Assembly (NCBI RefSeq): GCF_003992725.1
Contig: NZ_RZNF01000002.1
Coordinates: 186,001-250,000 of the forward strand
Reading direction: 5' to 3'
DNA from: Rhodomicrobium lacus
GTDB taxonomy: Bacteria; Pseudomonadota; Alphaproteobacteria; Rhizobiales; Rhodomicrobiaceae
DNA: 64,000 bases
Position 1 is the stretch's first letter; each line of letters starts with the position of its first letter. Below the pieces are notes generated by a model. That model had not been told where the DNA came from, ran no database searches, and worked only from the letters and a program-made list of their open reading frames with translations. Below are positions 51,514 through 60,206 of this stretch, in pieces. The position numbers were made by a program, and so were the translations under genes.

Positions 51514-53907
51514 ATGAAGTTACGGTATCTCGGCGGCTACACTGCGGCATTCATCGCGGTCGCGTTCGGTTGGCTCATCTTCTCGTGGCCATGGCTGTCC
51601 GGGGATGTCACGATCCCCTATGACGCGAAGGCACATTTTCAGCCTCAGCTTCAGTTTCTGGCGAATGCGCTCCATACGGGGCAATCGCCATTCTGGGCGC
51701 CCAATGTTTTCGGCGGATCGCCGCAGATCGCCGATCCGCAATCGCTGATCTTCTCGCCAGCCTTCCTTCTCGCCTACCTTGACCCGGCCCCGAGCTTCAG
51801 GCAACTCGATTTTTATTGCTTTCTGTTGCTGGGGATCGCGGCATTCTCGGTTCTGATGCTGTTCCGCGACCGGGGCTGGCATCCGGCGGCGGCAACGGTT
51901 GCCGCGCTCGGCGCGGCTTTTGGCGGCTCGGCAATCTGGCGCATCCAGCACATCGCGCAGATCGAAGCCTTCGCGTTCTTCATGCTCTGCCTGTGGCTTC
52001 TGGCGCGCGCGCTCGACCGCAAATCGATCCTCTACGGCACGCTTGCCGGTGTTGCCGCTTCGGGCATGATCATCCAGCCCGGACAGATCGCGCTGATCGG
52101 CGCCTATGTGCTCCTCGGCTACACGGTCCATCACTGGATCGCGTCGCCGCGCTTCTGGCCGGCGGTGCGTCAGAGCATTCTTCCGCTCGCGGGCGGAACC
52201 ATCGCCGCCACGCTCATCGCCGCGGGGCCGATCCTGCTTGCGTTCCTTTTCGTGGAACATTCGAACCGGCCTGAAATTCCGTTCGACGAGGCCGCGCGCG
52301 GCGCCTTGCACCCGGCGTCGCTTCTGACGACGCTCATCCCGGATCTTTTCGGCGTCAAGACCGAGGAGCCTTATTGGGGCCCGGCGAGCATCGAATGGCC
52401 GGCCGATTGGCTGGCGATGACGGAAAACATGGGCCAGCTCTATATCGGCGCGCTGCCGGTGCTGTTGCTGCTGGGCGTAGGCTTCCTCAAGGGGCGCATC
52501 TTTGCGCGGGAAATCCGGTTCTTCACCCTCGCCATCACCGGCCTTCTCCTCTACGCGCTTGGGCGCTACACCGGCGCTTTCACGCTCCTCTATTACTATC
52601 TGCCCGGCGTCGACATGTTCCGCAGGCCCGCCGACGCGACCTATGCGCTCTGCGCCATGACGGCGATTCTTGGCGGCTACATGCTTCACCGCGTCCTCAC
52701 CGGCGCGGATGAGCTGACGCGGGAGCAGACGAAGTGGCTTGCAATCGCGATCGGGGGCTTGTGCCTCACGGGTCTCGGCGTCGCGGCCTTTCATGAGCAT
52801 CTTCTCGATGCGATGGAGCCGGTAGCGTTGGCGCTCGCGGTGTTCGCCGTCGCGTGGGGCACGCTCGCCTTTGCGCGCAGACACGCCGCAGGTCAGGGCG
52901 CTCTGGCCGTGCTCGCGCTTGGCGGTTTCATGACCGCCGATCTCGTCATCAACAACGGTCCCAACCGCTCAACCGCGTTGCCGCCGTCCACCTATGACGA
53001 GTTGCGCGTGGATTCGAAGAACGAGACGCTCGCGCTCCTGAAGGAGCGGCTTTCACAGCGGCCCGGTTCAGATCGGCGTGACCGCGTGGAAATCGTCGGC
53101 CTCGGCTTCGAGTGGCCCAACACGAGCCTCGTGCACGGCTTCGACCACTCGCTCGGCTATAACCCGCTGCGCATCGCGGAGTTCGTGGAAGCGATGGGCG
53201 ATGTGGAAACGACCGCTGAAACCTATCAGCGCGACTTCACACGGCTGTTTCCATCCTACCGCTCGACGCTCGCCGACATGATGGGCATTCGCTACATCGC
53301 CATCGATGAGCCGATTGAACATCTCGACAAGCAGTTGAAGCCGGGCGATCTGAAGCTCGTCGCGCATACGAAGGACGCTTACATCTACGAGAATCCCCGC
53401 GCGCTGCCGCGTGTGCTTTTTGCCTTCGATTGGCAGCCCGCGAATTTCGCGCAGCTCAAGAAGGATGGCCGCTGGCCGGTCTTCGATCCGCGGCGCACGG
53501 TGCTCTTCCACGCCGAGCGGCCGCAGACGGTCGTGCTGCCGCCGAAGCCCGTGTCGATGCCTGAGGCGCGGACGTCCCTGCGCAGTTATCGGAATACCGT
53601 CGTCGAGATAGAGGTCGAGACGTCAGCGCCCGGCTTCGTCGTGCTGAACGACAACTGGCACCCATGGTGGTTCGCCACTGTCGATGGCAAGCCGACGGAC
53701 ATCTACCGCGCGAATGTGCTGTTCCGCGCGGTGCAGGTGCCGTCCGGCAGGCATCTTGTACGGTTCGAATTCAAGCCGGTGGAAGGCGCGGCAAGGGAAG
53801 TCCGTGCGCGCCTCGAAGGGAAGTCTCTCGAACCTGGCCTGCCGCCGAGGATGCCGCGGATCAGGCCTGAGGCCAGCCTGCCGGTGTCGCCGAGGCCCGC
53901 TGGCTAA
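51514..53907 (+). CDS. YfhO-like multi-TM glycan/lipid-modifying membrane protein
   Basis: 797 aa. About twelve TM helices between residues 8 and 460 followed by a soluble C-terminal region. A GT-C-like first periplasmic loop has SGDVTIPYDAKAHFQPQ. The C-terminal part ends in the YfhO signature (GFVVLNDNWHPWWFATVDGKPTDIYRAN then FRAVQVPSGRHLVRFEF). YfhO proteins help glycosylate lipoteichoic acid in Firmicutes; the role in Gram-negatives is not established. Its end overlaps the convergent HpnK/ChbG gene by 47 bases. A sugar-transferring role next to GtrAB fits but is inferred. Confidence 0.8.
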   Translation: MKLRYLGGYTAAFIAVAFGWLIFSWPWLSGDVTIPYDAKAHFQPQLQFLANALHTGQSPFWAPNVFGGSPQIADPQSLIFSPAFLLAYLDPAPSFRQLDFYCFLLLGIAAFSVLMLFRDRGWHPAAATVAALGAAFGGSAIWRIQHIAQIEAFAFFMLCLWLLARALDRKSILYGTLAGVAASGMIIQPGQIALIGAYVLLGYTVHHWIASPRFWPAVRQSILPLAGGTIAATLIAAGPILLAFLFVEHSNRPEIPFDEAARGALHPASLLTTLIPDLFGVKTEEPYWGPASIEWPADWLAMTENMGQLYIGALPVLLLLGVGFLKGRIFAREIRFFTLAITGLLLYALGRYTGAFTLLYYYLPGVDMFRRPADATYALCAMTAILGGYMLHRVLTGADELTREQTKWLAIAIGGLCLTGLGVAAFHEHLLDAMEPVALALAVFAVAWGTLAFARRHAAGQGALAVLALGGFMTADLVINNGPNRSTALPPSTYDELRVDSKNETLALLKERLSQRPGSDRRDRVEIVGLGFEWPNTSLVHGFDHSLGYNPLRIAEFVEAMGDVETTAETYQRDFTRLFPSYRSTLADMMGIRYIAIDEPIEHLDKQLKPGDLKLVAHTKDAYIYENPRALPRVLFAFDWQPANFAQLKKDGRWPVFDPRRTVLFHAERPQTVVLPPKPVSMPEARTSLRSYRNTVVEIEVETSAPGFVVLNDNWHPWWFATVDGKPTDIYRANVLFRAVQVPSGRHLVRFEFKPVEGAAREVRARLEGKSLEPGLPPRMPRIRPEASLPVSPRPAG

Positions 53908-54664
53908 GCGCCGCGAAGGCTGGACTGCGAAGCCAGTCATATTCGCGGATGCGGGCGGCTCTGATGGGGTCGCCTTCTCCATCGCCGCCGCCCGGCTTGG
54001 CGACATGGCACATGACGAGAGGCCACGCGCCTGCGGCACTTTCGAGCCATCCCTGCCAGAGTTGCGGAAGGCTCGCTGTTTCGGAGAAGTCGTAAACGCC
54101 CGCAAAATCCGTGTTGGTGATGTGTCCGTGCTCTTCGGCGAGCTTCGACAGCCGCACCGCTCCCGTCCGCGCGATCACCGCCGCTTTTGTGCCGCGCTTG
54201 ACCTTGGGTGTGCAGATGCGAAGGCCAACGAGCCGCGCATTGCCCGCGTAACGGTCTGACAGGACATCGACGAGAACCTCCGCCACGCCGGGAAGATGAT
54301 GCACGTGCTGATGACCGTCGACGAACTGCGGCGCGGCGCCCATGCCTTCTTCATAGATGAGAAGCTGTTTCGCGATGGCCTGACGCACGAGCTTCAGATC
54401 GAGGCGGCGAGCATGCGCCAATGCGATGAGCGTCGAAAGGCGATGGTTCGGCCTCTTGCCTTCCACGAACGGGCTGGTGAGGTCGAGATGGAGGCCGCGA
54501 GACAGCGGCGCGGTCCGCAATGAGCGCGCCGCAACCATCCATCGGGGCGAAAGCACCATGGCGCTCGCGGCGGTCACGACACCCTTGCCAGCCAGTTCGA
54601 GGATCGCAGCGTCCACACGTTCGTCCAGCGCGTAGTCGTCCGCGTTGATGATGATGTTTTTCAT
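53861..54664 (-). CDS. ChbG/HpnK (YdjC) family carbohydrate deacetylase
   Basis: 267 aa. IINADDYAL at residues 4-12 holds the metal-binding Asp pair; GLHLDLT near 77 and QFVDGHQHVHHLPGV near 113 supply the His ligands. The family removes N-acetyl groups from chitooligosaccharides (ChbG) or acts in hopanoid glycan tailoring (HpnK). Third gene after the GT2 and GtrA genes (5-base gap), so a lipid-linked amino sugar is the likely substrate (inference). Confidence 0.9.
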   Translation of the reverse strand: MKNIIINADDYALDERVDAAILELAGKGVVTAASAMVLSPRWMVAARSLRTAPLSRGLHLDLTSPFVEGKRPNHRLSTLIALAHARRLDLKLVRQAIAKQLLIYEEGMGAAPQFVDGHQHVHHLPGVAEVLVDVLSDRYAGNARLVGLRICTPKVKRGTKAAVIARTGAVRLSKLAEEHGHITNTDFAGVYDFSETASLPQLWQGWLESAAGAWPLVMCHVAKPGGGDGEGDPIRAARIREYDWLRSPAFAALSQRASATPAGWPQA

Positions 54665-54669
54665 AAGAG

Positions 54670-55053
54670 CTAGCCTTGCGGCTGAGCGAAGGCCCAGAGC
54701 TTCGAGAGGAGGAACGTGGCGACAGCGACACCCAAAATCACGGCCGCAAGTATCGGAAGGTAATAGGTTGGACCGAATACGCGCAAGAGCTCGGCGTAGG
54801 CGGCCTGATTGATTGCGAACCCGGCGAAAGCAACCGCGAAGAAGCGTCGCCGGGCGACGGCAAGGCTCTCACGGGACACAGGAAAGGTAAAGCGCGAATG
54901 GCCTGCGAAACTGACGAAAAAAGCCACACCGAAGCCGATCGCGTTTGCGGCGAGCGGCTGAAGGCTCAAAAGCTCGACAACGAGCGCCACGACGCCGAGA
55001 TGCGTGAGCGCGGCGGCGCAGCCGACAGCGACGAAGATCGCGATCTGCCGCAT
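54670..55053 (-). CDS. GtrA-like membrane protein
   Basis: 127 aa with four TM helices (about 5-28, 33-53, 70-92, 97-120) and the GtrA/DPMS landmarks FGVAFFVSFAGHSRFTF. GtrA-type proteins are thought to flip or hold polyprenyl-linked sugars. The start codon overlaps the GT2 stop (TAATG), coupling it with the glycosyltransferase that would load the carrier. Confidence 0.9.
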   Translation of the reverse strand: MRQIAIFVAVGCAAALTHLGVVALVVELLSLQPLAANAIGFGVAFFVSFAGHSRFTFPVSRESLAVARRRFFAVAFAGFAINQAAYAELLRVFGPTYYLPILAAVILGVAVATFLLSKLWAFAQPQG

Positions 55054-56078
55054 TACAGGCGCCTGTCCGTTCCGGAAGATTGTGCCTCCACGACCAGAGC
55101 GGTCGCGTCGTAAACGGGGGAGGCCGCACGCGGCGGCGACTTCACGCGGCTGTCTTCCGCAACGATGTAGATGGGGCGTTGCTTGGCTTCCTCGAAGGTG
55201 CGTCCGAGATATTCCGCGATGATGCCGAGCGCGAGAAGCTGAACGCCCGAGAGGAACATCATGCCGACCGCGAGCGTCGGCCAGCCCGGCACGCGGCTGC
55301 CCTGCACGTAATGCTCGAACAGCAGGTAGCAGCCATAGAGAAATGCGGTGCTCGATATGACGAGCCCGGTCAGCGAAACAAGCCGCAGCGGCACGACGCT
55401 GAACGAGGTAAGCCCGGTGAAGGCGAGCTTGAAAAGTTGCCGCCATGTGAATTTGGTGACGCCCGCAACGCGCGGTTCCGGCTGAAAAGGCACGAGCACT
55501 GTGCGGAAGCCGACCCAGGCGAAAAGCCCTTTCATCTGCCGGTTCCGCTCCGGCAGCGCGTTGATCGCGTCGACCACCTTGCGGTCCAGAAGCCGGAAGT
55601 CGCCCGCGTCGGGCGGGATTACCACATGACTGCCGGCCTGCATCAGCCAATAATACCCTGCCTTGAAACGGCGCTTCAGCCAGGTTTCGAGGCGTTCGTT
55701 CTGCACGCCCGCGATCACCTCGGCCCCTTCGCTCCACTTATCGAGGAAGACCGAGATGAGGGCCGGGGGATGCTGACCGTCCGAATCCATCAGGATGACG
55801 GCGTCCCCCGCCGCAGTCTTGAGTCCCGCCGACAGCGCGGCTTCCTTGCCGAAATTCCGGGAAAAGCGGATGTAACGCAGCGCCGGCTGCTTCGCGCAGA
55901 GGTCGAGCATCACTTCGCGCGTGCCGTCCGTGCTGCCGTCGTCGACCACCAAAATCTCATGGGCGAAGCCGGTATTTGCGAGCGCATGAAGAATTGAGGA
56001 GACGACGATGGGCAGTCCTTCGCTTTCATTGTAGGCGGGAAGGACGACCGAAATCAGTGTAGGGCGGCGCGTATCCAT
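55053..56078 (-). CDS. GT2 glycosyltransferase, GtrB/DPM1-like
   Basis: 341 aa from ATG 56078. GT-A domain with VVLPAYNES (about residues 12-20), VVDDGSTDGT and the DSDGQHPP metal site near 98; then the two C-terminal TM helices (about 228-252 and 262-288) of the polyprenyl-phosphate sugar transferase group. Transfers a sugar from a nucleotide or other donor to undecaprenyl phosphate on the cytoplasmic face. First gene of the GT2-GtrA-HpnK/ChbG operon. Confidence 0.92.
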   Translation of the reverse strand: MDTRRPTLISVVLPAYNESEGLPIVVSSILHALANTGFAHEILVVDDGSTDGTREVMLDLCAKQPALRYIRFSRNFGKEAALSAGLKTAAGDAVILMDSDGQHPPALISVFLDKWSEGAEVIAGVQNERLETWLKRRFKAGYYWLMQAGSHVVIPPDAGDFRLLDRKVVDAINALPERNRQMKGLFAWVGFRTVLVPFQPEPRVAGVTKFTWRQLFKLAFTGLTSFSVVPLRLVSLTGLVISSTAFLYGCYLLFEHYVQGSRVPGWPTLAVGMMFLSGVQLLALGIIAEYLGRTFEEAKQRPIYIVAEDSRVKSPPRAASPVYDATALVVEAQSSGTDRRL

Positions 56079-56180
56079 GGACACTCTGACAACTCAAGCG
56101 CTTCTGACGCAATTCACTTAGCTTATGACGCGCTCGCCCGCAATCAAGGGAGCGGCGGTCTCCCGCCGCCCGCCTTTTGG

Positions 56181-57305
56181 CTAATTCGTGAGCTTCAGAG
56201 CGGCAAGGTCGATAGAAAGTTTCACGTCCTTTTCGACCGCGTAACCCGCAACCGATTTCGGCCCGACACCGAATTCGAGGCGGTCGATGATCGTCTCGCC
56301 CTTCACCGATGCCGCGCCGTTCGTCGTGGCAATCGTAAACGGCAGGGAGACAGGCTTTGCGACGCCCTTCAGAGTGAGACGGCCTTCGAGCACGTATTTG
56401 CCTTTCCCGGCCGGTTTCGCGCCGCTCGCGACGAACTCTGCGGTTGGAAAGCGTGCGGGGTCGAAGAAGTCCGGCGAAAGAAGCGTCTGGTCGACGTCGC
56501 TCTGGCCCGTGTCCACGCTTTTTACATCGATCAGAACCCGGACCGACGTCTGCTCAGGCAGGGACGGATCGAACTCCACCTCGGACTTGAATGTCTTGAA
56601 CGTGCCTTTCGTGACGAAGCCGCTGCCGTTCGCCTCGAAGGCGATGGCGCTCTTCTGGGGATCGACGCTCCATTCGCTCGCCCGCGCGTCATGCGCTCCA
56701 AGCAGCGCGACCGCGCCGCCCGCCGTCACAGCGAACGCCACCGCGACGCCACCGCCGAGAAAGCGCGGCGCCATGCGCGACCAGATGCCGTCACGCCTGA
56801 TTACATGCCAGATCGTCGCCAGCACGTGCAAACCGATTACCCCGGCGAGACCGAAAGCGGCGAACTCGTGCACCTCTTCCAGCGCGTGATGGATGCTCTT
56901 CTTCTCGTCGGGGCCGAGCGCGACGAACCAGGGAAGAAGCGGGAAGGGCTGACCGAACAGGAGGGAGGGCTTGTCAGACGTGGAGATAAGCGCCCACCCG
57001 GACAACACGATCAGGAAAACGAGGCCGTAAAGCGCGAGATGGGCAAGCGCCGCGCCGAGCTTCTCCAGCCCGGACATGGTGGCGGGCTCAGGCGGCGTCG
57101 CCGTGAACGCACGCCACAGCACGCGCAGCACCATCAGCGCAAGGATGGTGAAGCCGAGCGACTTGTGCAGATTGTAAGCCTGGATTTTCTCCACGACGTT
57201 TCCGATGCCACCCATCGTCCAGCCGAGATAGAGCATGAAAAATATAAGGGCGGCTATCACCCAATGCAGGACTTTCAGCCCTGCAGCGTAGTCTTGGCGT
57301 ATCAT
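56181..57305 (-). CDS. Cytochrome b561-YceI fusion protein
   Basis: 374 aa. Residues 1-175 form the four-TM cytochrome b561 domain with heme-ligand histidines (VLHWVIAAL, NLHKSLGF, HHALEEVHEFAAF, GLHVLATIWHVI). A further hydrophobic segment (about 182-208) leads to a periplasmic YceI barrel (about 212-374: DPQKSAIAFEANGSGF, GKGKYVLEGRLTLKGVAKPVSLPF, RLEFGVGPKSV). Likely moves electrons between the quinone pool and a hydrophobic ligand held by the barrel (inference). 15 bases after the glyoxalase-like gene. Confidence 0.92.
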   Translation of the reverse strand: MIRQDYAAGLKVLHWVIAALIFFMLYLGWTMGGIGNVVEKIQAYNLHKSLGFTILALMVLRVLWRAFTATPPEPATMSGLEKLGAALAHLALYGLVFLIVLSGWALISTSDKPSLLFGQPFPLLPWFVALGPDEKKSIHHALEEVHEFAAFGLAGVIGLHVLATIWHVIRRDGIWSRMAPRFLGGGVAVAFAVTAGGAVALLGAHDARASEWSVDPQKSAIAFEANGSGFVTKGTFKTFKSEVEFDPSLPEQTSVRVLIDVKSVDTGQSDVDQTLLSPDFFDPARFPTAEFVASGAKPAGKGKYVLEGRLTLKGVAKPVSLPFTIATTNGAASVKGETIIDRLEFGVGPKSVAGYAVEKDVKLSIDLAALKLTN

Positions 57306-57320
57306 GACGACACTGTCTCC

Positions 57321-57740
57321 TTACCACTTGCCGATGTTCGGCAATGATTTCCAAGGTTCGGCGGGCGCGAGAGGCGCGCCTTTCTGCAAGAGTTCGATGG
57401 AGATGTTGTCCGGCGAGCGGACGAAGGCCATGTACCCGTCGCGCGGCGGCCGGTTGATCGTCACGCCCGCGTCGGCGAGGCGCTGGCACGTCTCGTAGAT
57501 GTTTTCGACTTCGTAGGCAAGGTGGCCGAAATTGCGCCCCTCGCCGTACTCCTCCGGATCCCAGTTATAAGTGAGTTCAACGAGCGCGCTCTCGTCTCCC
57601 GGCGCGGCGAGGAACACGAGTGTGTAGCGTCCCTCGGGCCGTTCGAGGCGGCGCACCTCCCTCAGGCCGAGCTTGTTCACGTAGAAGTCGAGCGATCGGT
57701 CGAGGTCGCTGACGCGGACCATGGTGTGCAGATATTTCAT
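57321..57740 (-). CDS. gloA: VOC-family lactoylglutathione lyase (glyoxalase I)
   Basis: 139 aa, the length of bacterial Glo[23 protein letters not shown] carries the first metal His; E in LVELTYNW, H in [10 protein letters not shown] and E in NISIELLQ complete the usual His/Glu/His/Glu set. Detoxifies methylglyoxal as its glutathione adduct. First gene of a two-gene leftward unit with the b561-YceI fusion. Confidence 0.9.
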   Translation of the reverse strand: MKYLHTMVRVSDLDRSLDFYVNKLGLREVRRLERPEGRYTLVFLAAPGDESALVELTYNWDPEEYGEGRNFGHLAYEVENIYETCQRLADAGVTINRPPRDGYMAFVRSPDNISIELLQKGAPLAPAEPWKSLPNIGKW

Positions 57741-58218
57741 TTCGAGCCTCCAGCTTGACCGTCATTTAGGCACGATGGCGGGTGCCGCAACCCGTTTGAG
57801 CGCTTAGGATACAATCATGACCGTTATGCAGGTGCGCGTTTCAACAGGTGTGGATAGTGAGGCGCCGCAATCGATGGCCGAAGCGGCATGCCATTGATTC
57901 GCAGGCCGTGTTTCCGCTCCGGGGTGGATTTTCGTTCCTCGCCAAATGTTAAGAAAGCCTTGCGAAAGGTCCGGCTCTGCGGTCTATGTGGATTTATGTC
58001 ACATTTTTGTCAAAGTTTAGCACGGAATATCAATCACTTGCCGCGGTGAGGGCCAGCGGCAGGCAAGGCGGACCGCGTCGCGTGTTGGGGAAAGAGTTAA
58101 TTTTCTCTAGCCTCGCTGGCGTGGAATGTTATGTTTCGGATGTGAGTTGGCGGGCGTTGAGGTCTTGGGCGAGATCTTTGCGGGCGCCACGTTTTTCAGT
58201 GAAGCGGGGGACTACAAA
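57741..58218. other. 478-base gap with long leader of the cold-shock gene
   Basis: No gene recognised. AT-rich DNA at about 57945-58030 (GTTAAGAAAG, TTTATGTCACATTTTTGTC) is the best rightward promoter candidate, which would leave a 5' leader of roughly 150-200 bases before the cold-shock start, as is common for csp genes. A short dyad AGAGTTAATTTTCTCT lies near 58091-58107. Confidence 0.45.
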
Positions 58219-58794
58219 ATGGGGGACAATTTACCTCCAACCATTACCTCTTTTAACGACATCGCAGAGCAACCAAGCATAGACGTCTTCGTGATCGCAG
58301 GCCACATCAAGTGGTTCGACGTGTCTAAGGGCTTCGGCTTCATCGTCCCTGACGGTGGTCTGCCCGACATCCTGATTCACGTTACCGTACTGCGGCGGGA
58401 CGGCTATCAGACTGCGTATGAAGGCGCCCGAATTGTCTGCGAAGTCCTGCGGCGCGACCGCGGACTTCAGGCGTTCCGTGTGATCGAGATGGACGAGAGT
58501 ACCGCCATCCATCCCTCGCAACTGCCCCAGCGGACACACGTCCATGTGGTTCCGGAAAGCGACTGGCAACGGGCCATGGTGAAGTGGTTCAACCGCCTCA
58601 AGGGCTTCGGGTTCCTCACCCGTGGCGCCGGGACGGAAGACATCTTCGTCCATATGGAGACGCTTCGTCGCTTCGGGTTTGCCGAGCTTCGTCCTGGACA
58701 AATCGTTCAGGTGCGTTATGGCCATGGCGACAAGGGCCTCATGGCCGCGGAGCTTCGTCCCGACGGCACGATGGGCTATCCGTCCTCGCATTAA
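58219..58794 (+). CDS. Double cold-shock-domain protein
   Basis: 191 aa with two CSDs: residues about 23-85 ([32 protein letters not shown]) and about 118-185 ([31 protein letters not shown]). RNP1/RNP2 aromatics are kept in both. Two-domain CSPs are typical of alphaproteobacteria; they bind single-stranded RNA or DNA in stress and stationary phase. ATG 58219 follows GGGGGACTAC. The DUF192 gene begins 14 bases later. Confidence 0.93.
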   Translation: MGDNLPPTITSFNDIAEQPSIDVFVIAGHIKWFDVSKGFGFIVPDGGLPDILIHVTVLRRDGYQTAYEGARIVCEVLRRDRGLQAFRVIEMDESTAIHPSQLPQRTHVHVVPESDWQRAMVKWFNRLKGFGFLTRGAGTEDIFVHMETLRRFGFAELRPGQIVQVRYGHGDKGLMAAELRPDGTMGYPSSH

Positions 58795-58808
58795 GGGATC
58801 ATGACCCC

Positions 58809-59291
58809 ATGACCATGGGTCGACCAAATATTACGAGGGCCGCGCTTGCGGCCCTTCTCTTTTTGAGTTCTCCTGTTCTCAGCCGGGCAATCATGGCGCC
58901 AGCATTTGGAGACGTGATTTTCAATCAAGCGAGCCTGACGATCGAGACTGCGAATGGGCCCGTTCTTCTGGATGTCGAAATTGCCGACACCGATCCGAAG
59001 CGCGAACAGGGGCTTATGTTCCGGCGCTCGCTGCCAGACAATCACGGCATGATTTTTCTTTTCGGCCGGGAGCGCGAGATCACGATGTGGATGAAGAACA
59101 CGTTCATCCCGCTCGACATGGTTTTCATCGGGGACGACTGGCGGGTTGTCTCCATCGCGCAGAACGCCGAGCCATTTTCAACCGACGTCATATCTTCGCG
59201 TCGGCCCGCGTCGCGTGTGCTCGAAATAGGGGCAGGGCAGGCGAAGAAACTCGGGCTTAAGGTTGGCGACCGCGTTTCACTGAAAAAGTGA
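58809..59291 (+). CDS. DUF192 family secreted protein
   Basis: 160 aa from ATG 58809. Signal peptide (AALAALLFLSSPVLSRAI), then the DUF192 barrel: VEIADTDPKREQGLMFRRSLP, GMIFLFGREREITMWMKNTFIPLDMVFIG and VLEIGAGQAKKLGLKVGD. A conserved partner of two-domain cold-shock genes in Rhizobiales. Periplasmic; function unknown. Ends at the start of a small membrane protein gene. Confidence 0.9.
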   Translation: MTMGRPNITRAALAALLFLSSPVLSRAIMAPAFGDVIFNQASLTIETANGPVLLDVEIADTDPKREQGLMFRRSLPDNHGMIFLFGREREITMWMKNTFIPLDMVFIGDDWRVVSIAQNAEPFSTDVISSRRPASRVLEIGAGQAKKLGLKVGDRVSLKK

Positions 59292-59299
59292 GGCTAGAA

Positions 59300-59572
59300 A
59301 TGATGCAAAACCGGCGGTTCAATCTTGAAAGAGAGAAGGCGCCTCCGATCAACTGGCGGCGCGGCATGATCCGGCTCTGGATCTTGGCCTCGGCTGCTTG
59401 GATCATGGGCTGGTCTCTCTATTTTGCCATCGAATTCATCAACGGCGAAACCCGGCAGGAGCTGCTCGGCATTCCGGTCGTGCTTTTCGGCCCCCCGCTC
59501 GCGCTTTTTCTCTTCGGCCTGGCCACGAGATGGGCTTTTCGCGGCTTCGAGACCGACGACGAGCAAGCTTAG
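59300..59572 (+). CDS. Small two-TM membrane protein, unknown
   Basis: 90 aa from ATG 59300 (a GTG at 59288 overlapping the DUF192 stop is also possible). Two TM helices: about 25-45 (LWILASAAWIMGWSLYFAIEF) and about 55-77 (GIPVVLFGPPLALFLFGLA). Third gene of the cold-shock/DUF192 unit. No family recognised. Confidence 0.65.
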   Translation: MMQNRRFNLEREKAPPINWRRGMIRLWILASAAWIMGWSLYFAIEFINGETRQELLGIPVVLFGPPLALFLFGLATRWAFRGFETDDEQA

Positions 59573-60058
59573 GTCAATCGCGGTTTTGCGGTTCCCGACG
59601 GCTCCAACCGTCTAAGCGGCGCGTTGCCTTTTTCACGGGCGCGCCAGAGACCCCCGCGACAAAGCGCGGTGCTTTCTGCGTCGTTTTTCAATTCGGAGCG
59701 TGACGGCGGCGCGCCGCGATGCGTTCGGCGAAGGTCGTGTCATCGCAATTGCGCGCTTTGCCTCATCCGGGACAAGCTTGAGGTGAGGGTCGATCAAGGT
59801 TCGCCCCAGCCTCCGACGGCGCCTTGTCGACACAATCGGGGCGTGCGCTTGCGCGTCGCATCAAAACCGCGCTTGATTTTGCAAGAAAAATGCGCGATTG
59901 CTAGGGCCGTCTCGAAGCGAAGAAAATGCCGTGTCGCCGCGAGAAATGCCTCAAATTCAGGTGCGTGAAGCTTTCAGATCGACAAACGCGCGGATACCCT
60001 TCAGAGAAGCCTTCGCAAGGACTTTTCGACCCTCCCGCGGATTATTCTCGAAAAAATC

Positions 60059-60072
60059 TTGATCTAAGTCAA
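60059..60072 (+). promoter_or_regulatory. FnrL-like anaerobic regulator site
   Basis: TTGAT-CTAA-GTCAA matches the FNR/FnrL consensus TTGAT-N4-ATCAA at 9 of 10 positions. It is centred about 140 bases upstream of the bchJ start and about 38 bases upstream of a TTGACA hexamer, a distance suited to activation. FnrL activates tetrapyrrole genes in purple bacteria at low oxygen. Confidence 0.7.
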
Positions 60073-60103
60073 AACGCTGCTATTCAGTAGGAGTAAGGTT
60101 TGC

Positions 60104-60134
60104 TTGACACCTGCCTTGTCAAGCTAGACTGACA
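60104..60134 (+). promoter_or_regulatory. CrtJ/PpsR-like repressor site over a promoter
   Basis: TGT-N12-ACA at 60117-60134 is an exact match to the CrtJ/PpsR motif. A TTGACA (60104-60109) just before it pairs with TGTCAA (60117-60122) as an inverted repeat and looks like a -35 box. A repressor bound here would cover the promoter under aerobic conditions. Confidence 0.65.
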
Positions 60135-60206
60135 CAAAACGGCATCCTGTGCCGCGCACCGCCTTGCGGCTGCGCCCGGTTGCCCTATAACAAGAAGGCG
60201 CGCTTT

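Larger units (their letters stand above)
59573..60206. other. 634-base gap with bchJ control region
   Basis: 59573-60000 contains no convincing gene. 60000-60206 is the bchJ-hemN promoter region with an FnrL-like site, a CrtJ/PpsR-like site and a TTGACA -35-like hexamer at 60104-60109. Confidence 0.55.
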
